Shown: positions 1-13,951, counted from the first letter of the stretch. The stretch: 64,000 bases of DNA from Congeria kusceri (GCA_027627225.1 CM051026.1:8152925-8216924); one strand, 5' to 3'. Translations and numbers: made by a program. The notes: generated from the letters alone by a model not told the origin.

Positions 1-300
1 GAGTTATGTAAGCACCTTGTTTTATAAGCACAATGTATTTGTTTCAAATAAAACCAAAAAAAGATGTATCAGAAACTCTTTTGAATTAATTAAACGTGTC
101 CTTTATACCCCCCCCCCCATGAAATCCACTGTCACAAACATTATGCCATATTTTTAATGGGTAATTTATTTTGCATTTTGACCGAGTTCAATAAGTTTTG
201 TTTAATACTTGATTGGTTATTGTTTGTACAATGAGGTTGCAAGATAGAAAAAAAATACAGCAGAATTATATCATTAAAAAAATAATATTTTATTCGTGTT
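1..300. other. AT-rich sequence, nothing supported
   Basis: No coding pattern or repeat is visible. A run of ten C residues lies near position 110 (a simple homopolymer). Confidence 0.5.
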
Positions 301-309
301 ACAAGATGC

Positions 310-1945
310 TTGAAGTTTACGTGACACTAACTTATTTGCTGTGCTATCATAAAATTGTTTAGAAGAAAATCATGGTTTAACATTTCAATTGATATGACTT
401 TACACAACTTCTTATGAAAAAACAAAGTTTTCATCAACCTTATCATACAAAATCAAGATTTAAGCCATTAATGGTCTAAGCTCATATGGGGGAATTTTTT
501 ATGTGAAGCTTTACATGACGACTGTTTGTCTCTTGCCAGTCTTTTCTCTATGAAATTGACAGTGTTATATGTAATCTCTTACTGAGAACTGTATATTATG
601 ACAATCAGAGTGACGAGTTATAAAAAATATTACAGATTTTGGTTATTGGAAAGGTAAACTTGAAGTTTACGTGACTGAATATTTACGTGACAATTTTAAT
701 AAACGTGCGCTTACCGCGGTGTAGACAGCGACCAAATAATTCGTTCGGTTTATGCCATGATATTTATGACGTCATTTAATGTTTTTCTAGGGCCATTTAG
801 TTGAAATCAATGACACATGATCTATTGTGTTATGTTTCGTATTGAACACCCCTTGTTTTTGTTTTGTCAAATATATCGTGATAACTTTATAGAAAAAATG
901 TGTTTTAATTGCACTTATGCTTATAAATAATTGAAGATAAGTGCTGTTATGACGCATTGTTGATTATCAGGGTCTGGTGCACATATAGAGCGTAGATTAA
1001 AATGTCACGTAAAATTCGTAAAATTCATAAAATGTCAAGTACAATTCAAACATAAAATGTTGAATTTAGTGTTTTTGTTTGTTTTAATTTCACTAATAGT
1101 ATGTTTAAATAAGTATGTTTGTCCAATAATACAAACGTATATTGACAAAGACAGGGCTAAAATAGCTGAAATCTTGAAAAAGTTAGTTGAATTTTACGTG
1201 ACAAATATGAACTGAGTTATGTCATTAAAATGTCAAATACTCTACAATTATCCACTATCTATCACATTTATATTGGTAAATCTAGTTATTCAGAAAACAA
1301 GGATGTCATTTCAAAAGAGTTTGCGATAGTTTCACCACATGTTATGTCGGTTAAATGTAACAGCTGATTTCATAGATTTTTACGTGACCATTGGTTTGGA
1401 TTTAGCATTTTAATGGTTCTATATCAATTATAATCTTTATTTTTCTACAATTGTTTTTATTTGCAAGTTATTTTTCCCACATCTACGATAGATTAACCCA
1501 CATTTTGCTGAAGTACGTACTTGTACAATGTATTACTTGTTTAATGAATTTTACGTGACAAAAGCACATGTCATACAAAAAAATTCCTGTAAAATGGTCT
1601 TATATCAGTTAAGCTCTGTTATTTCTGCTTTTGGATTTATAAAGGTTTTGTGTGCACTACTATTATATTTGACTCTGTATTAACGCTTTATTTTAGGTGT
1701 GAGAATATATGAGAAAAACAAAAGGACAATAATGCAAGAAACTACTGTTTCTTCAGCCCAATTTTCCATTGTAAGTGTCCATTGTTCGACAATGTTATCA
1801 GTTAAGTGTTTTCAAGAAGTGAGATAATAAAAATTGCTGTGTTTATAATTTAATAAATACAAAAAAGGGCATCTCTTATGTTTGTTTTTATCATAATCTG
1901 TATCTGTCATTAGGCTGGTATCACTGTCACGTAAAATACATAAGT
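310..1945. repeat. old degenerate repeat with core TTTACGTGAC
   Basis: The ten-base core TTTACGTGAC recurs at about 318, 668, 687, 1195, 1380 and 1553. A degraded form (TTTACATGAC) lies near 511, and inverted forms (GTCACGTAAA) near 1003 and 1930. Spacing between several direct copies is 173-193 bp, or about twice that. Sequence after the core is weakly shared (an AAAATGGT, CTATATCA, ATCTTTATTT-like series), so this is probably an ancient tandem array with a unit near 180 bp whose core stayed recognisable. It contains no gene. A full CRE octamer (TGACGTCA) lies at 767-774. Confidence 0.45.
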
Positions 1946-4000
1946 AAAACTCATGCATATGTTGACAGCATACTACAGCAAACAGTAAAGCTTTCACAAT
2001 ATGGCCATCACTTAAAACTCAACACAGATAAGATCCATTTTCATATTAAACATAAATTTGTATGGAAATGAGAAGTCATAAATTTCATGTTCTGCTCAAA
2101 AAATGAGAATAAGTGAATATACCGGTAAACAACAAAAACATTGAAGGATATGTCTTCCCCTGTGTTAAAAATTAGTCGCTTTAACCACTCGAACATTCCT
2201 ACTTCCAATTATAGTGTCGAATTTGAGACATATGTAAGTGATACACGTGTTTCCAAAATATCGATGAAACGCGTTACAAACGCTATATCATTTTATCCAT
2301 TTCATTTGATAATTTTTTTTTAACGACACCATATTTCTTTGTCAGTAGTGTTATTTCGCTTGTTTGTATATAATGTATTTTTCTTTTTGGGATATATGAC
2401 AATACATTTGAAAATTGTCAATTTCAATATGTGAACAGGTTCCTTTAAAGATACGTTTGTTTTATGTTACTCGACCTACCCTAAAAAAATGCTCCAACCC
2501 TAGAACAATTTATTGAGTTTGTCAGCTATTTTTTGTTGTATTTACTTTTTTTCAAATAATTAAATGTGCTTTTTTATGAAAAAGTGTTTCGTTTTGAAAG
2601 CATCCACTTCAAAACAATGTTTGAGGATATTACTAGTATGATTTGAATATATAATTCAGTTTTAGCATCTTTACGTTGACTATTTACCAAATGAAAAAAA
2701 TAATTACAAAAATAAATAGATCCCTACCTACCTACCCTAATTTTTGGGGCATGTATCCTGAAACAAAAATTTGTTTTTACGCCTAACGTGCCTTTTGTGA
2801 GACTGCCTTCCGTGCATGTATAATTTAACTGAGAATTGGATGTAATTTAGATCTTCTTTAAAATTTCTTAAATTTTCAAGAAATTGGATAGACAAAGGAC
2901 CATGTTCCAGAAACATGTTTAAGTTCACTTACTTTCGGGGTGTTCCGGTTATTTTATTACAACTATATAAATTTGGTGTATCTAGCGGGTAGTTGTTAAT
3001 AAAAAGTTAATAATAAGTAAACACTTGGCAGAATTTTATATGCACTGGAACAAAATAGAAACACAAAACTGACACTTTTAATGCTAAGGAGAATATTTTA
3101 CTTAGGATGTTTCTGGAATACGACCATAAACATACAGAGAAATGTTGTTGCTGTTTTTTAACAATCGGCGTTGAAATTAATACATTCATTGAGATGTCGT
3201 TTTGACCTTAAACTTAATTGGACGCAACTCCAGATATTTTGATCGTAAAAATGAAAAAAATTGTCAAAAAGACACGATTTTCTTACATAATCGTATAGAA
3301 ATTACCCAGGTGTGTTTTTTATTTACCTAAAACAATGATTGTATGTAATTTTCTTCCTTTTTATCGTCCTAAAATCTAAAGCGTCTGCAGACGCTATAAC
3401 AAATATCGTAATTTAACAATATTTAGGATACTCACGTGACGCGCTCTTTTGAATTAGGTACTTGTATTGGGAAAGCAGCGGTATTTTTAAATCGGGAATA
3501 CCGGATTCAAGGAAAGTGCGAGCTTATTCAACTTCAATTTTTCAATGAAACATACAGTTTATGGCAGTATTTGATCGTGTTCTATACAAAAAGTGGTGTT
3601 TTTACCCATGATTTTACCGTTTAGGCATAACTACAAAAAAAAGCGCAAATGTGTATGCCCTTCTGAAGTTCTGTATCTTTAATACAAAAAGGACAAGTAT
3701 GAGCAAGTGTCCGCCTCACGAGTAAGACACAATTGTAGACTACACAAAATAATTATTTAATTATATCAATGTATACTACAATCTGTTCATGTCATACAAG
3801 GACAAAATGTGTTCATAATTACGCTCAGTTCTAGACAGTGTGTTAAATGTTAATAACTTTATTTTAACCACTTATGTAAACAATTCCTATCATTATGAAA
3901 CCATTTTTATTACACATTAAACCATTATTGTGAGTTTGCATTCATTAAAATTCTCCCGCGCAAAAAAATAGTGCCCAATTATGGTAACTTATCGCCCCAC
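1946..4000. other. AT-rich intergenic or intronic sequence
   Basis: Only short chance reading frames are present, and none shows exon borders with a protein-like composition. A perfect 16-bp palindrome, AGCGTCTGCAGACGCT, lies at 3380-3395. A short CACGTGAC E-box-like site lies near 3434. Confidence 0.5.
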
Positions 4001-4007
4001 ATTTTTA

Positions 4008-4200
4008 GCTTTTCATTGGTCCACGTTAAAAAGAAATCTAGGTCAAAAGTGATCTTAGACAGCTACGCTGAAAAACAACAAAAGAAAACAACACATTACT
4101 CACTTGTTAGTTTCCATGGCAACATATTTCCAACCGCAAAGTCAATTTCAACTCTAACTAAGTGTTGTATCAACGGCGTATAAAAGCTCCATACATCCTA
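4008..4200 (+). promoter_or_regulatory. possible core promoter (CCAAT and TATA)
   Basis: An inverted CCAAT box (ATTGG) lies near 4014 and a GTATAAAAG TATA-like box near 4179-4187, followed by A-rich sequence. A 70-codon frame (3971-4183) overlaps it but ends at the TATA element and does not look like protein. No exon was found downstream, so this is a weak call that could be chance in AT-rich DNA. Confidence 0.2.
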
Positions 4201-4779
4201 AAACGTAGTAGAGACTGAAAAAAAAGAAATATTTGATAAAAACAAAAAAAAATAAGTTTGAAAAATTTAAATTTGCAAGTAGTCATCGAACTCACGACTA
4301 AGATGAAGAAATGACTTTAAAGATCTGCGCTATTCTGCTTTGTTAGTAAGTGTGTTAACTATGGTAATACAAAATATTCACAGTTTCTGACGTAAATACG
4401 TAAACATGAAAAGGGCAAAATAAGCACTATCCGCAGCAAAAATTGATTTCTATCTCAGAATGCCTAAACTCATTTCCCAGAATATATACCTTATTTTAAC
4501 CGTTATTATATGACAGTATTAAAATCTTAATTTCAGTATTTCTAAAGAAATTTTCCCTTTCAGGCCCTTTTCGTTGACATAGACCCTTAACAAGTTATTT
4601 AAACGTCTTTTTGAGGTTAATTATATTGATAAACGCACGTAGTTCCTTACAAATGTCGTTCCTATAGTTTTCAAAGAACAAACGCACAAAGTTAAGAAAT
4701 ATTTTGTTATTTATCGTTGTTTATCGGCCAATAAGCAACGATTTGGAGTTCTGATTCGTAGGAATGCGAAAGTTATTTC

Positions 4780-5330
4780 GATTCTAACATGATTTGACAT
4801 AAATGTATGTTTTTGCAGTTGTAATTGGAAGTACATTTTATTATGCTCCGCTCAGAATCGGGACTACTTTTTGCGTTGCTTATTGTGTAGTGTAACAACG
4901 ACAATTTTGTTCTTGGTGTACAGAAAAATTAACGAGTATGGAGTTAGTATTTGCATTAATATAGATTTTAATAGGTTTTGATGTGGTAGTATAAATTTAA
5001 AAAAAAACGTTATAGATATACTAAGTGTTCGCTTATATTTTCTTACTCACAAAGTAATTTTTGTTTAGTGCTGAAGAATAAATACGTATAATCGGTGTAA
5101 ATAAGCTTTTATAAAAACAACAACCTTAAATAAAAGAAACATGTCTGCTAATAATTGGTATTAGTTATATTTTGTGTTTCAGGAAATAAAATATACAAAA
5201 TTGTCTCAGCATTTACGAATATTCTCCGTATTATAAAACACTATTTTCAATCATTATTTTTCATTCCAGCATAAAAAGCGCAGTTTTCTACAGACAAAGA
5301 ACGACACATGCCGTTGTTAAATCTCCAATA
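4780..5330. mobile_element. dispersed repeat with internal inverted copies
   Basis: Sequence at about 4780-4955 matches 19670-19910 in the same order: a TACATTTTA...CTCCGC/TTCCGC block, GCGTTG..TTA, then TAACAACGA...GTTCTT.G...ACAGAAA. The last part recurs inverted at about 5287-5325 (TTTTCTACAGACAAAGAAC...GTTGTTAA). This suggests an element with terminal or subterminal inverted repeats, roughly 4.8-5.33 kb. No transposase is visible between the arms. Confidence 0.45.
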
Positions 5331-5775
5331 AACAACAATAACAAATAGTTCCGAAACTTTCAAACATAGCTAACGCCCTCGTGGTGTAATTCATGCGTTG
5401 TTTGTTGCAGTTAAGCTATTCAATGTCATTTTTCAACAATACGTAAAATATGTGAACAAGTTCCTTTAAAATCATGGAACCCTAATAAAACTAATTATAG
5501 AAACTTAATTCAATCCGCATTCCGTTTTAAAAGATGCTACAGGAGATTAAATATTTGCACCTTTGAAGCCTCACATTTTACTTTCCATTTATTGATAAGA
5601 AATACCGAAATACGCGCTAAATTACCCTGATAATTCTTTAACTTTACTATTTCGTTTATAAAGGTTTGATGTTTTTGTTGATATTACAGATCAAATTATT
5701 TTGTTTACAGATTAAATAAAATTAGCATCTTAAATATAGGAGATCAACTTTTAGAAAGTTGTGTTATTTTTTGGT
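5331..5775. other. AT-rich sequence, nothing supported
   Basis: No coding pattern, RNA gene or clear repeat is visible. AGT triplets begin to appear at the right edge. Confidence 0.5.
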
Positions 5776-5779
5776 GTTG

Positions 5780-6098
5780 AAAGTAGTTATAGAAGTAGTA
5801 GAATTAGTAGTAGTAGAAGTAGTAGTAGTACAAGTACTAGTAGTAGTAGACTAGTAGTAATATAAGTAGTTATAGTAGTAGTAATAGTAGTAATATTAGT
5901 AATTCTATTAGCAGTAGTAGTCGTAGTAGTCGTAGTAGTAGTAGTAGTAGAAGTAATAGTAATAGTAGACTAGTAGTAATATAAATAGTTATAGGAGTAG
6001 TAACAGTAGTAATATTAGTAATTCTAGTAGCAGTAGGATTAGTAGTAGTAGTAGTAGTAGTAAAAGTCGTATTAGTAGCAGTAGTAATAGTAGTAAAA

Positions 6099-6134
<36 letters not shown>

Positions 6135-6193
6135 GTAGTAGTAGTAGCAGTAGCAGTAGAAGCAGTTGAAGTAGTAGTAGTAGTAGTTATGTT

Positions 6194-6227
<34 letters not shown>

Positions 6228-6253
6228 AAGTAGTAGTAGTAGTAGTTGTAGTT

Positions 6254-6300
<47 letters not shown>

Positions 6301-6411
6301 TGTTGTGGTGGCTGTGGTGGTGGTGGGGGTGGTGGTGGTGGTGGTGGTGATGGTGGTGGTGGTGGTGGTGGTTATGGTGGTGGTGTTGGAGGTGGAGGTG
6401 GAGGTGGTGGT

Positions 6412-6451
<40 letters not shown>

Positions 6452-6505
6452 GCAGCAGTAGCAGTAGCAGCAGCAGTAGCAGTAGGAGTAGAAGTAGCAG
6501 TAGCA

Positions 6506-6565
<60 letters not shown>

Positions 6566-6570
6566 TTGTA
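5780..6570. repeat. compound (AGT)n/(GGT)n/(GGC)n microsatellite
   Basis: Nearly 800 bases of trinucleotide repeat. It starts as imperfect AGT with AAT, ATT and CAG interruptions. At about 6292-6420 it changes to GGT-type and then GGC-type triplets, then CAG/AGT mixtures, and finishes as pure AGT. Long frames of Tyr/His/Thr/Leu on the minus strand and Val/Ala on the plus strand are simply this array translated. A phrase GTAATATAAGTAGTTATAGTAGTAG-like recurs near 5857 and 5970, so part of the left half was duplicated as a larger unit. Confidence 0.95.
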
Positions 6571-7035
6571 TTGTCCCGCCTAGAAGAAATGCGATCATGA
6601 AATCATATGTAGCGCATCAACAATATACTGCGGCTCTTTAGATCTTGTTTATGTTTTGACTAAAATATGGCGAATAATACATCAATTAACATATAAATAT
6701 AAAATATCAGAAGTTCCAGCTGCATCAACAGTAACATATCAAGAAATTCAACGTACTTCTGGGCTTCATTTGTATCATCCAACTTTAACATAAGCATACT
6801 GACAGAATCTTATTTTCACAAATTTAATTTCACTATATATCAGATCGACAAGGTGCGACAATGCGAACTTTGTTCACATCTGCGCCCTAAACATGTTTAT
6901 ATTCTCTTGAAATTTGAACAAAATTAGCTTACGAACAATATTTCGTGCATTATTATACATTTTTATCACATTTGGTAACTTAAATAAAATCGAGCCCCCA
7001 ATATAGACACTTATTTGGAATACCACACATAACTA
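6571..7035. other. AT-rich spacer between two repeat arrays
   Basis: No gene or repeat is recognised in this stretch between the AGT array and the 32-bp satellite. Confidence 0.5.
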
Positions 7036-10000
7036 ACATTCAAGGCAACAACGTCCAAACATATTCGGATATACGCGACTTATTGGGGTACGTTATGGTA
7101 TACCACACGATACTAACATTCAAGATATGGTATACCACACGATACTCACATTCAAGGCAACAACGTCCAAACATATTCGGATATACGCGACTTATTGTGG
7201 TACGTTATGGTATACCATACGATGCTAACATTCAAGATATGGTATACCACACGATACTAACATTCAAGATATGGTATATCACACGATACTAACATTGAAG
7301 ATATGGTATACCACACGATACTAACATACAACAGATGGTATACCACACGATACTAACATTCAAGATATGGTATACCACACGATACTAACATTAAACATAT
7401 GGTATACAACACGATACTAATATTGAAGATATGGTATACCACACGATACTAACATTCAAGATATGGTATACCACACGATACTAACATTCAAGATATGGTA
7501 TTCCACACGATACTAACATTCAAGATATGGTATACCACACGATACTAACATTCAACATATGGTATGCAACACGATACTAACATTGAAGATATGGTATACC
7601 ACACGATACTAACATTCAAGATATGGTATACCACACGATACTAACATTCAAGATATGGTATACCACACGATACTAACATTCAAGATATGGTATACCACAC
7701 CTTACTATCATTCAAGGTATGGTATACCACACGATACTAACATTTAAGGTACGGTATACCACACTATACTAACATTCAAGATATGGTATACCACACGATA
7801 CTAACATTAACGGTATGGTATATCACACGATACTTACATTCAAGATATGGTATACCACACGATACTAACATTCAAGATATGGTATACCACACGATACTTA
7901 CATTCAATGTATGGTATACCACACGATACTAACATTCAAGATATGGTATACCACACGATACTAACATTCAAGGTATGGTATATCACACGATACTAACATT
8001 CAAGGTACGGCATACCACACGGTACTAACATTCAAGATATGGTATACCACACGATACTAACATTCAATATATGGTATACCAACCGATACTAACATTCAAG
8101 GTACGGTTTACCACACGGTACTATCATTTTCAAGATATGGTATACCACACGATGCTAACATTCAAGATATGGTATAACACACAATACTAACATTCAAGAT
8201 ATGGTATATCACACGATACTAACATTGAAGATATGGCATACCACACGATACTAACATACAACAGATGGTATACCACACGATATTAACAATCAAGATATGG
8301 TATACCACACGTTTCTAACATTCAACATATGGTATACAACACGATACTAACATTGAAGATATGGTATACCACACGATACTAACATTCAAGATATGGTATA
8401 CAACACGATACTAACATTCAAGATATGGTATACCACACCTTACCATCATTCAAGATATGGTATACCACACGATACTAACATTCAAGATATGGTATGCCAC
8501 TCCTTACTATCATTCAAGATATGGTATACCACACGATACTAACATTCAAGGTATGGTATACCTCACGATACTAACATTCAAGGTACGGTATACCACACTA
8601 TACTAACATTCAAGATATTGTATACCACACGATACTAACATTCAAGATATGGTATACCACACGATACTCACATTCAAGGCAACAACGTCCAAACATATTC
8701 GGATATACGCGACTTATTGGGGTACGTTATGGTATACCACACGATGCTAACATTCAAGATACGGTATACCACACGATACTAACATTCAAGATATGGTATA
8801 TCACACGATACTAACATTGAAGATATGGTATACCACACGATACTAACATACAACAGATGGTATACCACACGATACTAACATTTAAGATATGGTATACCAC
8901 ACGATACTAACATTCAACATATGGTATGCAACACGATACTAACATTGAAGATATGGTATACCACACGATACTAACATTCAAGATATGGTATACCACACGA
9001 TACTAACATTCAAGATATGGTATACCACTCCTTACTATCATTCAAGATATGGTATACAACACGATACTAACATTCAAGGTATGGTATATCACACGATACT
9101 AATATTCAACGTACGGTATACCACACTATACTAACATTCAAGATATTGTATACCACACGATACTAACATTCAAGATAAGGTATACCACACGATACTAACA
9201 TTCAAGGTATGGTATATCACACGATACTTACATTCAAGATATGGTATACCACACGATATTAACATTCAAGATATGGTATACCACACGATACTTACATTCA
9301 ATGTATGGTATACCACACGATACTAACATTCAAGATATGGTATACCACACGATACTAACATTCAAGGTATGGTATATCACACGATACTAACATTCAAGGT
9401 ACGGTATACCACACGGTATTAACATTCAAGGTATGGTATACCACACGATACTAACATTCAATAGATGGTATACCACACGATACTAACATTCAAGGTACGG
9501 TATTCTACACGGTACTAACATTCAAGATATGGTATACCAAACGATACTAACATTCAAGATATGGTATACCACACGATACTAACATTCAAAATATGGTATA
9601 CCACACGATACTAACATTCAAGTTATGGAATACCACACGATACTTACATTCAAGATATCGTATACCACACGATACTAACATTCAAGATATGGTATATCAC
9701 ACGATAGTAACATTCAAGATATGGTATACCACACGATACTAACATTCAAGATATGGTATACCACACGATACTAACATTCAAGATATGGTATACCACACGA
9801 TACTAACATTCAAGGTACGGTATACCACACGATACTTACATTCAAGATTTGGTATACCACACGAAACTAACATTCAAGATATGGTATATCACACGATACT
9901 AACATTCAAGGTACGGTATACCACACGGTTCTAACATTTAAGATATGGTATACCACACGATACTAGCATTCAAGATATGGTATACCACACTATACTTACA

Positions 10001-10068
10001 TTCAAGATATGGTATACCAAACGATAATAACATTCAAGGCAACAACGTCCAAACATGCGACTTATTGG
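7036..10068. repeat. 32-bp satellite array, about 90 or more copies
   Basis: Head-to-tail copies of a 32-bp unit built on ATGGTATACCACACGATA followed by CTAACATTCAAGAT fill about 3 kb. The unit holds the palindrome GGTATACC. Copies differ by a few substitutions (CTTACTATC, GGTACGG, TATCACAC and ACATACAACAG variants), and variant types recur in blocks. A distinct non-satellite phrase beginning AAGGCAACAACGTCCAAACAT interrupts or borders the array at about 7042, 7157, 8676 and 10037. The ORFs crossing it are artefacts of periods that are not multiples of three. Confidence 0.95.
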
Positions 10069-11399
10069 GGTAAGTGTATGAGGAAAATCTCCTATAAGAG
10101 TATTTGCTAAAAACTGATCTATTGCTTTACACCGAACCTTATCTAAAGCCTACTGGAATTCAAAACTATCAAACAATAACGTTAATCAAAACAGACCACA
10201 AACACATTTTTATTTTAAAATCGCCAAATTGCTAGACGATAAATAATATAAAAATCACCTACAATCGATATGTTTATACCAATTAAAAGAATAATGTTAT
10301 AACGAAAAGATTCTAAATATTCATCACAGTTTGAATATGTGTTTGGCAATAACACCTATTATATAAAAGAAAACCGAACACAATCGCTACACTTTGCTCC
10401 GCATAAGAAAATATATTGTTCCTGAAAGTTTCTTTTCATTCATAAAAACTTGAATAATTTTCCCGTCAAATAATTATGTTTTCTTTAACAAAATTAAATA
10501 AGCTTTTTATTTATATCCATACTTATTTGATTTATTTCAAGATATAAACGTATGTAAATATTATACATACATACATTCGTATCTAGTCTGAAAGTCAGAA
10601 TAAGCGCATGGATATAAATAATATATCAAGTTTCTCCACAACCCTTTAAATAAGTGCATTACTGGTTTTCAAATTACGCAGAAATCAATAATGTTTATGC
10701 TTTGATTGCTTTGCTTTTGTAATACAGGTTCCTGAACGTTAATGGAATACCGTTTTTAACGGAAGTAAAACACTTTTGCGCAGTTGAATTATTAAAAAAC
10801 CAACGTCCATTTTTATTGCTATTATTGATACATCGATTTTAATAGGCTTTTAACCGTACAAGGAAATGAGAGATACTGAGTTCATATTATTTGACAATTT
10901 ACTTTGCAAACAAGCACAACTATAATTGGGAATAAACATTAATAACGTCTTAGGAGTAGCATATGAGTTGTAGGTCATTATCTATACATTTTATTTTTAT
11001 AAACTCAGAATAGGTCCCTCAATACGAATTTAAATATACATGTACATATTATTTCACAATCCAATTTTATTGTATGACTGAAAATGAGTGTCATCCTTGC
11101 TACATACTGGTAAGATAATAAACATTACAGGAATAAATACCACCAATTCCACAAATTCCATGTTGGTAAACCATATGTGTCATTATAGTTATTATATCAT
11201 TGAGTATACTATACATTCGGTACATGCATATGCTAACTGAAAATTTGTATATAATGTATCATGTAAACGATTGGAGTTTTAAAATGTTAAAAATGCTACT
11301 ACAGCTACTACTTCTGCTGTGAAATAGCACGATATGTTTACAATTCAACTACAGCTAAAGCCTTAAGCATTAGTCACATATTCCCGTTTTTTTCACGCC
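10069..11399. other. AT-rich sequence, nothing supported
   Basis: No reading frame with protein-like composition, no tandem repeat and no fold-back structure is recognised here. Confidence 0.5.
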
Positions 11400-11700
11400 G
11401 TTCTTGAGCCGACAGCGTACCGAATCAAATATGTCAACAGTCGGGACACTATTCGGAGATTCGGGGCTCGAAATTCAATTGTTGATCCAAAGATCGCATA
11501 TGTCCCGGCAGCGTCCAGGCAGCGTCCCGACAGAGTCTCGACAAAGTCCCGACAGAATCCGGAGAGCGTTCCGATTCTCCCGAATGCGATCTGACAGAGT
11601 CCCGCCAGCTTCCCGACTGCATCCCGAAATTCCAGACTTATTTTATTATTTGTATCGAAGCGGTGTCGGGACGCTGTCAGGAGCCATTATCGGGAATGTA
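11400..11700. repeat. GC-rich degenerate minisatellite (GTCCCGACAGA-like)
   Basis: A GC-rich island in AT-rich DNA. Its centre (about 11500-11620) repeats an imperfect unit of roughly 11 bp resembling GTCCCGACAGA. Further relatives occur at 11405 (CCGACAGCGT) and, inverted, at 11665-11690 (TCGGGACGCTGTC). An open frame of 99 codons covers it, but its Arg/Ser/Pro-rich product reflects the repeat. It is better read as a minisatellite or the end of a dispersed element than as a gene. Confidence 0.6.
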
Positions 11701-13950
11701 TGACTGAGGCATAACTCAATACACATAAACCTAATATTGAAAATCGATAACAATAATAATAATTCTTTATGGATTTAAGTATACCAAATTATCTTTTGTA
11801 ATGCACAGGAAAGCATATATAGTGTAACAGCAGTGCGTACGTGCAAATCCAGAATTATACAGAACCGAAAGCAGCCGAATACACTATATACGGAATAAAT
11901 TGTTCAATTTACGTATCGGAAGTAGTTTTTTTTACAAACGGCAATACATTACTTGACATAGCATTGTATTGAATCCATTTATAAGGGGGCTAAATAGATC
12001 TACATGGTACTATTTTAACAATACATGTATGTGTCACAATATTGCAATAAAGTACGGCATAGCTTTTGAAAAACGTGTTTTATAACTGCAGGAACAATAA
12101 TATTAAGTTGTGCTCCAGTTTTCATTAACTGAAAGGCTTTCGCGATCACATATAAACTGCAGACTACGAGAGTTGTTCCAATATATTGTAGACAAAAGCT
12201 ACAGAAAAAGGTTCAATATAATCAATACCATAAAATGTAGACGGTTTAATTATTCGACAATCTTTAGATTGTCTGTACAATTTCAAAAACATATTTCAAG
12301 CAATAACAGTAAAAACTATATGTGAGTGATATCATTACATTCCAACCGGCACCCGCCCATGCCATTTCATTTAAGCAATTGCCGTGTTAATGAATACATT
12401 TCTAGGAGCGTGCTACCAATTAATCGCTCACATAATGAAACCTCGTCGTCTAGAATGCGATGTGCCATTGATTATTTGTAACCCACAACCATACCGATTC
12501 CCGAATGTGCAATCTCCAATCGTGGTCAAACACCGCCTTTTGAATTTTCACTAAGACGTTGTTCGTCAGTTGGCATTGTTCTTCCCTGGTTGATCCTCTG
12601 TTTGTCAGTCCATCCGTTTGAAATTCTTCTACGCAACTTGTACACAATTTCCCGCGACACTGTTTTGTGTTTGTATGTGTGCTTCATTTTACTCTTACGT
12701 CTGTGTAGGCGTCTTTTGTGAATTGACGCAGAATTCAATGATGTTCCTGTGCGCCGTCAATTCTTCTCACGTTGCCAATTTGCGTCTGTTGACAATCGAG
12801 TGCTTCCGTAGATACTGATCAAGATGTTTCGAAACGCGTTAGCGCAAAGTGCTTTTAGAAAATGACGACATATAAAATAACGGTAATGTTATGTTGTTAT
12901 TTCGCGTTGTGTTAATAACTCGCAAAATGAATTGATATTTACATTTCAGCATCGTTGAATTTCATGAAATATATTTAGTAACGTTCGATTAGTCATTTGT
13001 GTGCTGTGTAATAAGGTAGTAAACTGGTTTGGTTAGTTTATAAATAGACTGACCAATCAGAGCTAAAGCACAAAAACATAGTGCAGATTTTTACATCTGA
13101 AATCATTCGAGCTGTCGGCAAGCAAAAACGAACAGCGCTTTATTGAATAGTTTTTATGTGTTTAACAGTGTTTTCTATATTTCCAGATTATTTGTCATCC
13201 ATTAGTTGTTGTTGAGGACGGTGACTGGTAGTGGACGCCTGTATAACGCCAATAGTGCGATATTGTGTAGTTATTATTATCATTCTAATCATGTATATTT
13301 CAGATAGATTAAAGGTATCGATGTATATATCCCGTGACTACAGTCTGTACATTTTCTGTTCATTCTTAATCTATAAAGTGCATATATGATATCTTTGAAA
13401 ATTACTTGTATCAAATGTGCTCGGGGTTTTCATTCAATGTATTGTTGTCGGCTTAATGCCGATTGTTTTTCGCTTTAGAATTAGCTGCATATTTGTTGAT
13501 TCTTGATTTAAAGTTGTTTATAAGGGGATTCGGGAGGTGAGGAAGGTACCTTTATACTAATCTAGAGCCATGGGTCCTCGTACGTCCTCCTGGCATCAAT
13601 ATAAAATGAAAGAGAAAGGAATAGAAGGACCAGTGAGGTTGCGTATCCCGCTCGCAGGTTTACTCGACTACGTTATTATCACTGATTCATGTACGAAGTG
13701 CCCGTGAAGAATATTTAATATGCGCACTTCTCTTAATTGGTGGTAATGAACAAGCAGACAAATATTGCAGCAAACATTTAAGTGAAGTTATATGTCACTA
13801 TATGCACTTATATGGGATTTTAATGTATTGGAAAAAGCTGTGCTGTTTGTTTTGAATAACTTTTATGTGGATGAATCAGGATATACCTGCCAAAAATTGT
13901 TTGCATGTGTATGTGTTCATGTATTTGCATGTGTTATACGGACGACATTA
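11701..13950. other. long intergenic stretch without a supported gene
   Basis: Two short overlapping minus-strand frames and one plus-strand frame sit at 12450-12818, where base composition is slightly richer in GC. None shows a known motif or a matching neighbour exon. A GC-richer patch at 13510-13700 may be a fragment of a dispersed repeat. I see no RNA gene. Confidence 0.45.
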
Positions 13951-13951
13951 T

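Noticed and set aside
3380..3395. Perfect 16-bp palindrome AGCGTCTGCAGACGCT as an operator or binding site
   Set aside because: It is isolated, with no gene or second copy nearby. It may be chance.
5870..6598. 242-codon minus-strand frame rich in Tyr, His and Thr, and a 96-codon plus-strand Val/Ala frame
   Set aside because: Both are translations of the AGT/GGT/GGC microsatellite. A triplet array is open in several frames by construction.
7036..10068. CRISPR or origin-like iteron array
   Set aside because: Contiguous 32-bp units over 3 kb without spacers or associated genes fit a satellite.
11404..11703. 99-codon Arg/Ser/Pro-rich protein
   Set aside because: The composition follows the GTCCCGACAGA minisatellite.
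12450..12818. Overlapping short frames on both strands as a possible small gene or transposase piece
   Set aside because: No motif, no partner exon and no inverted ends were found.
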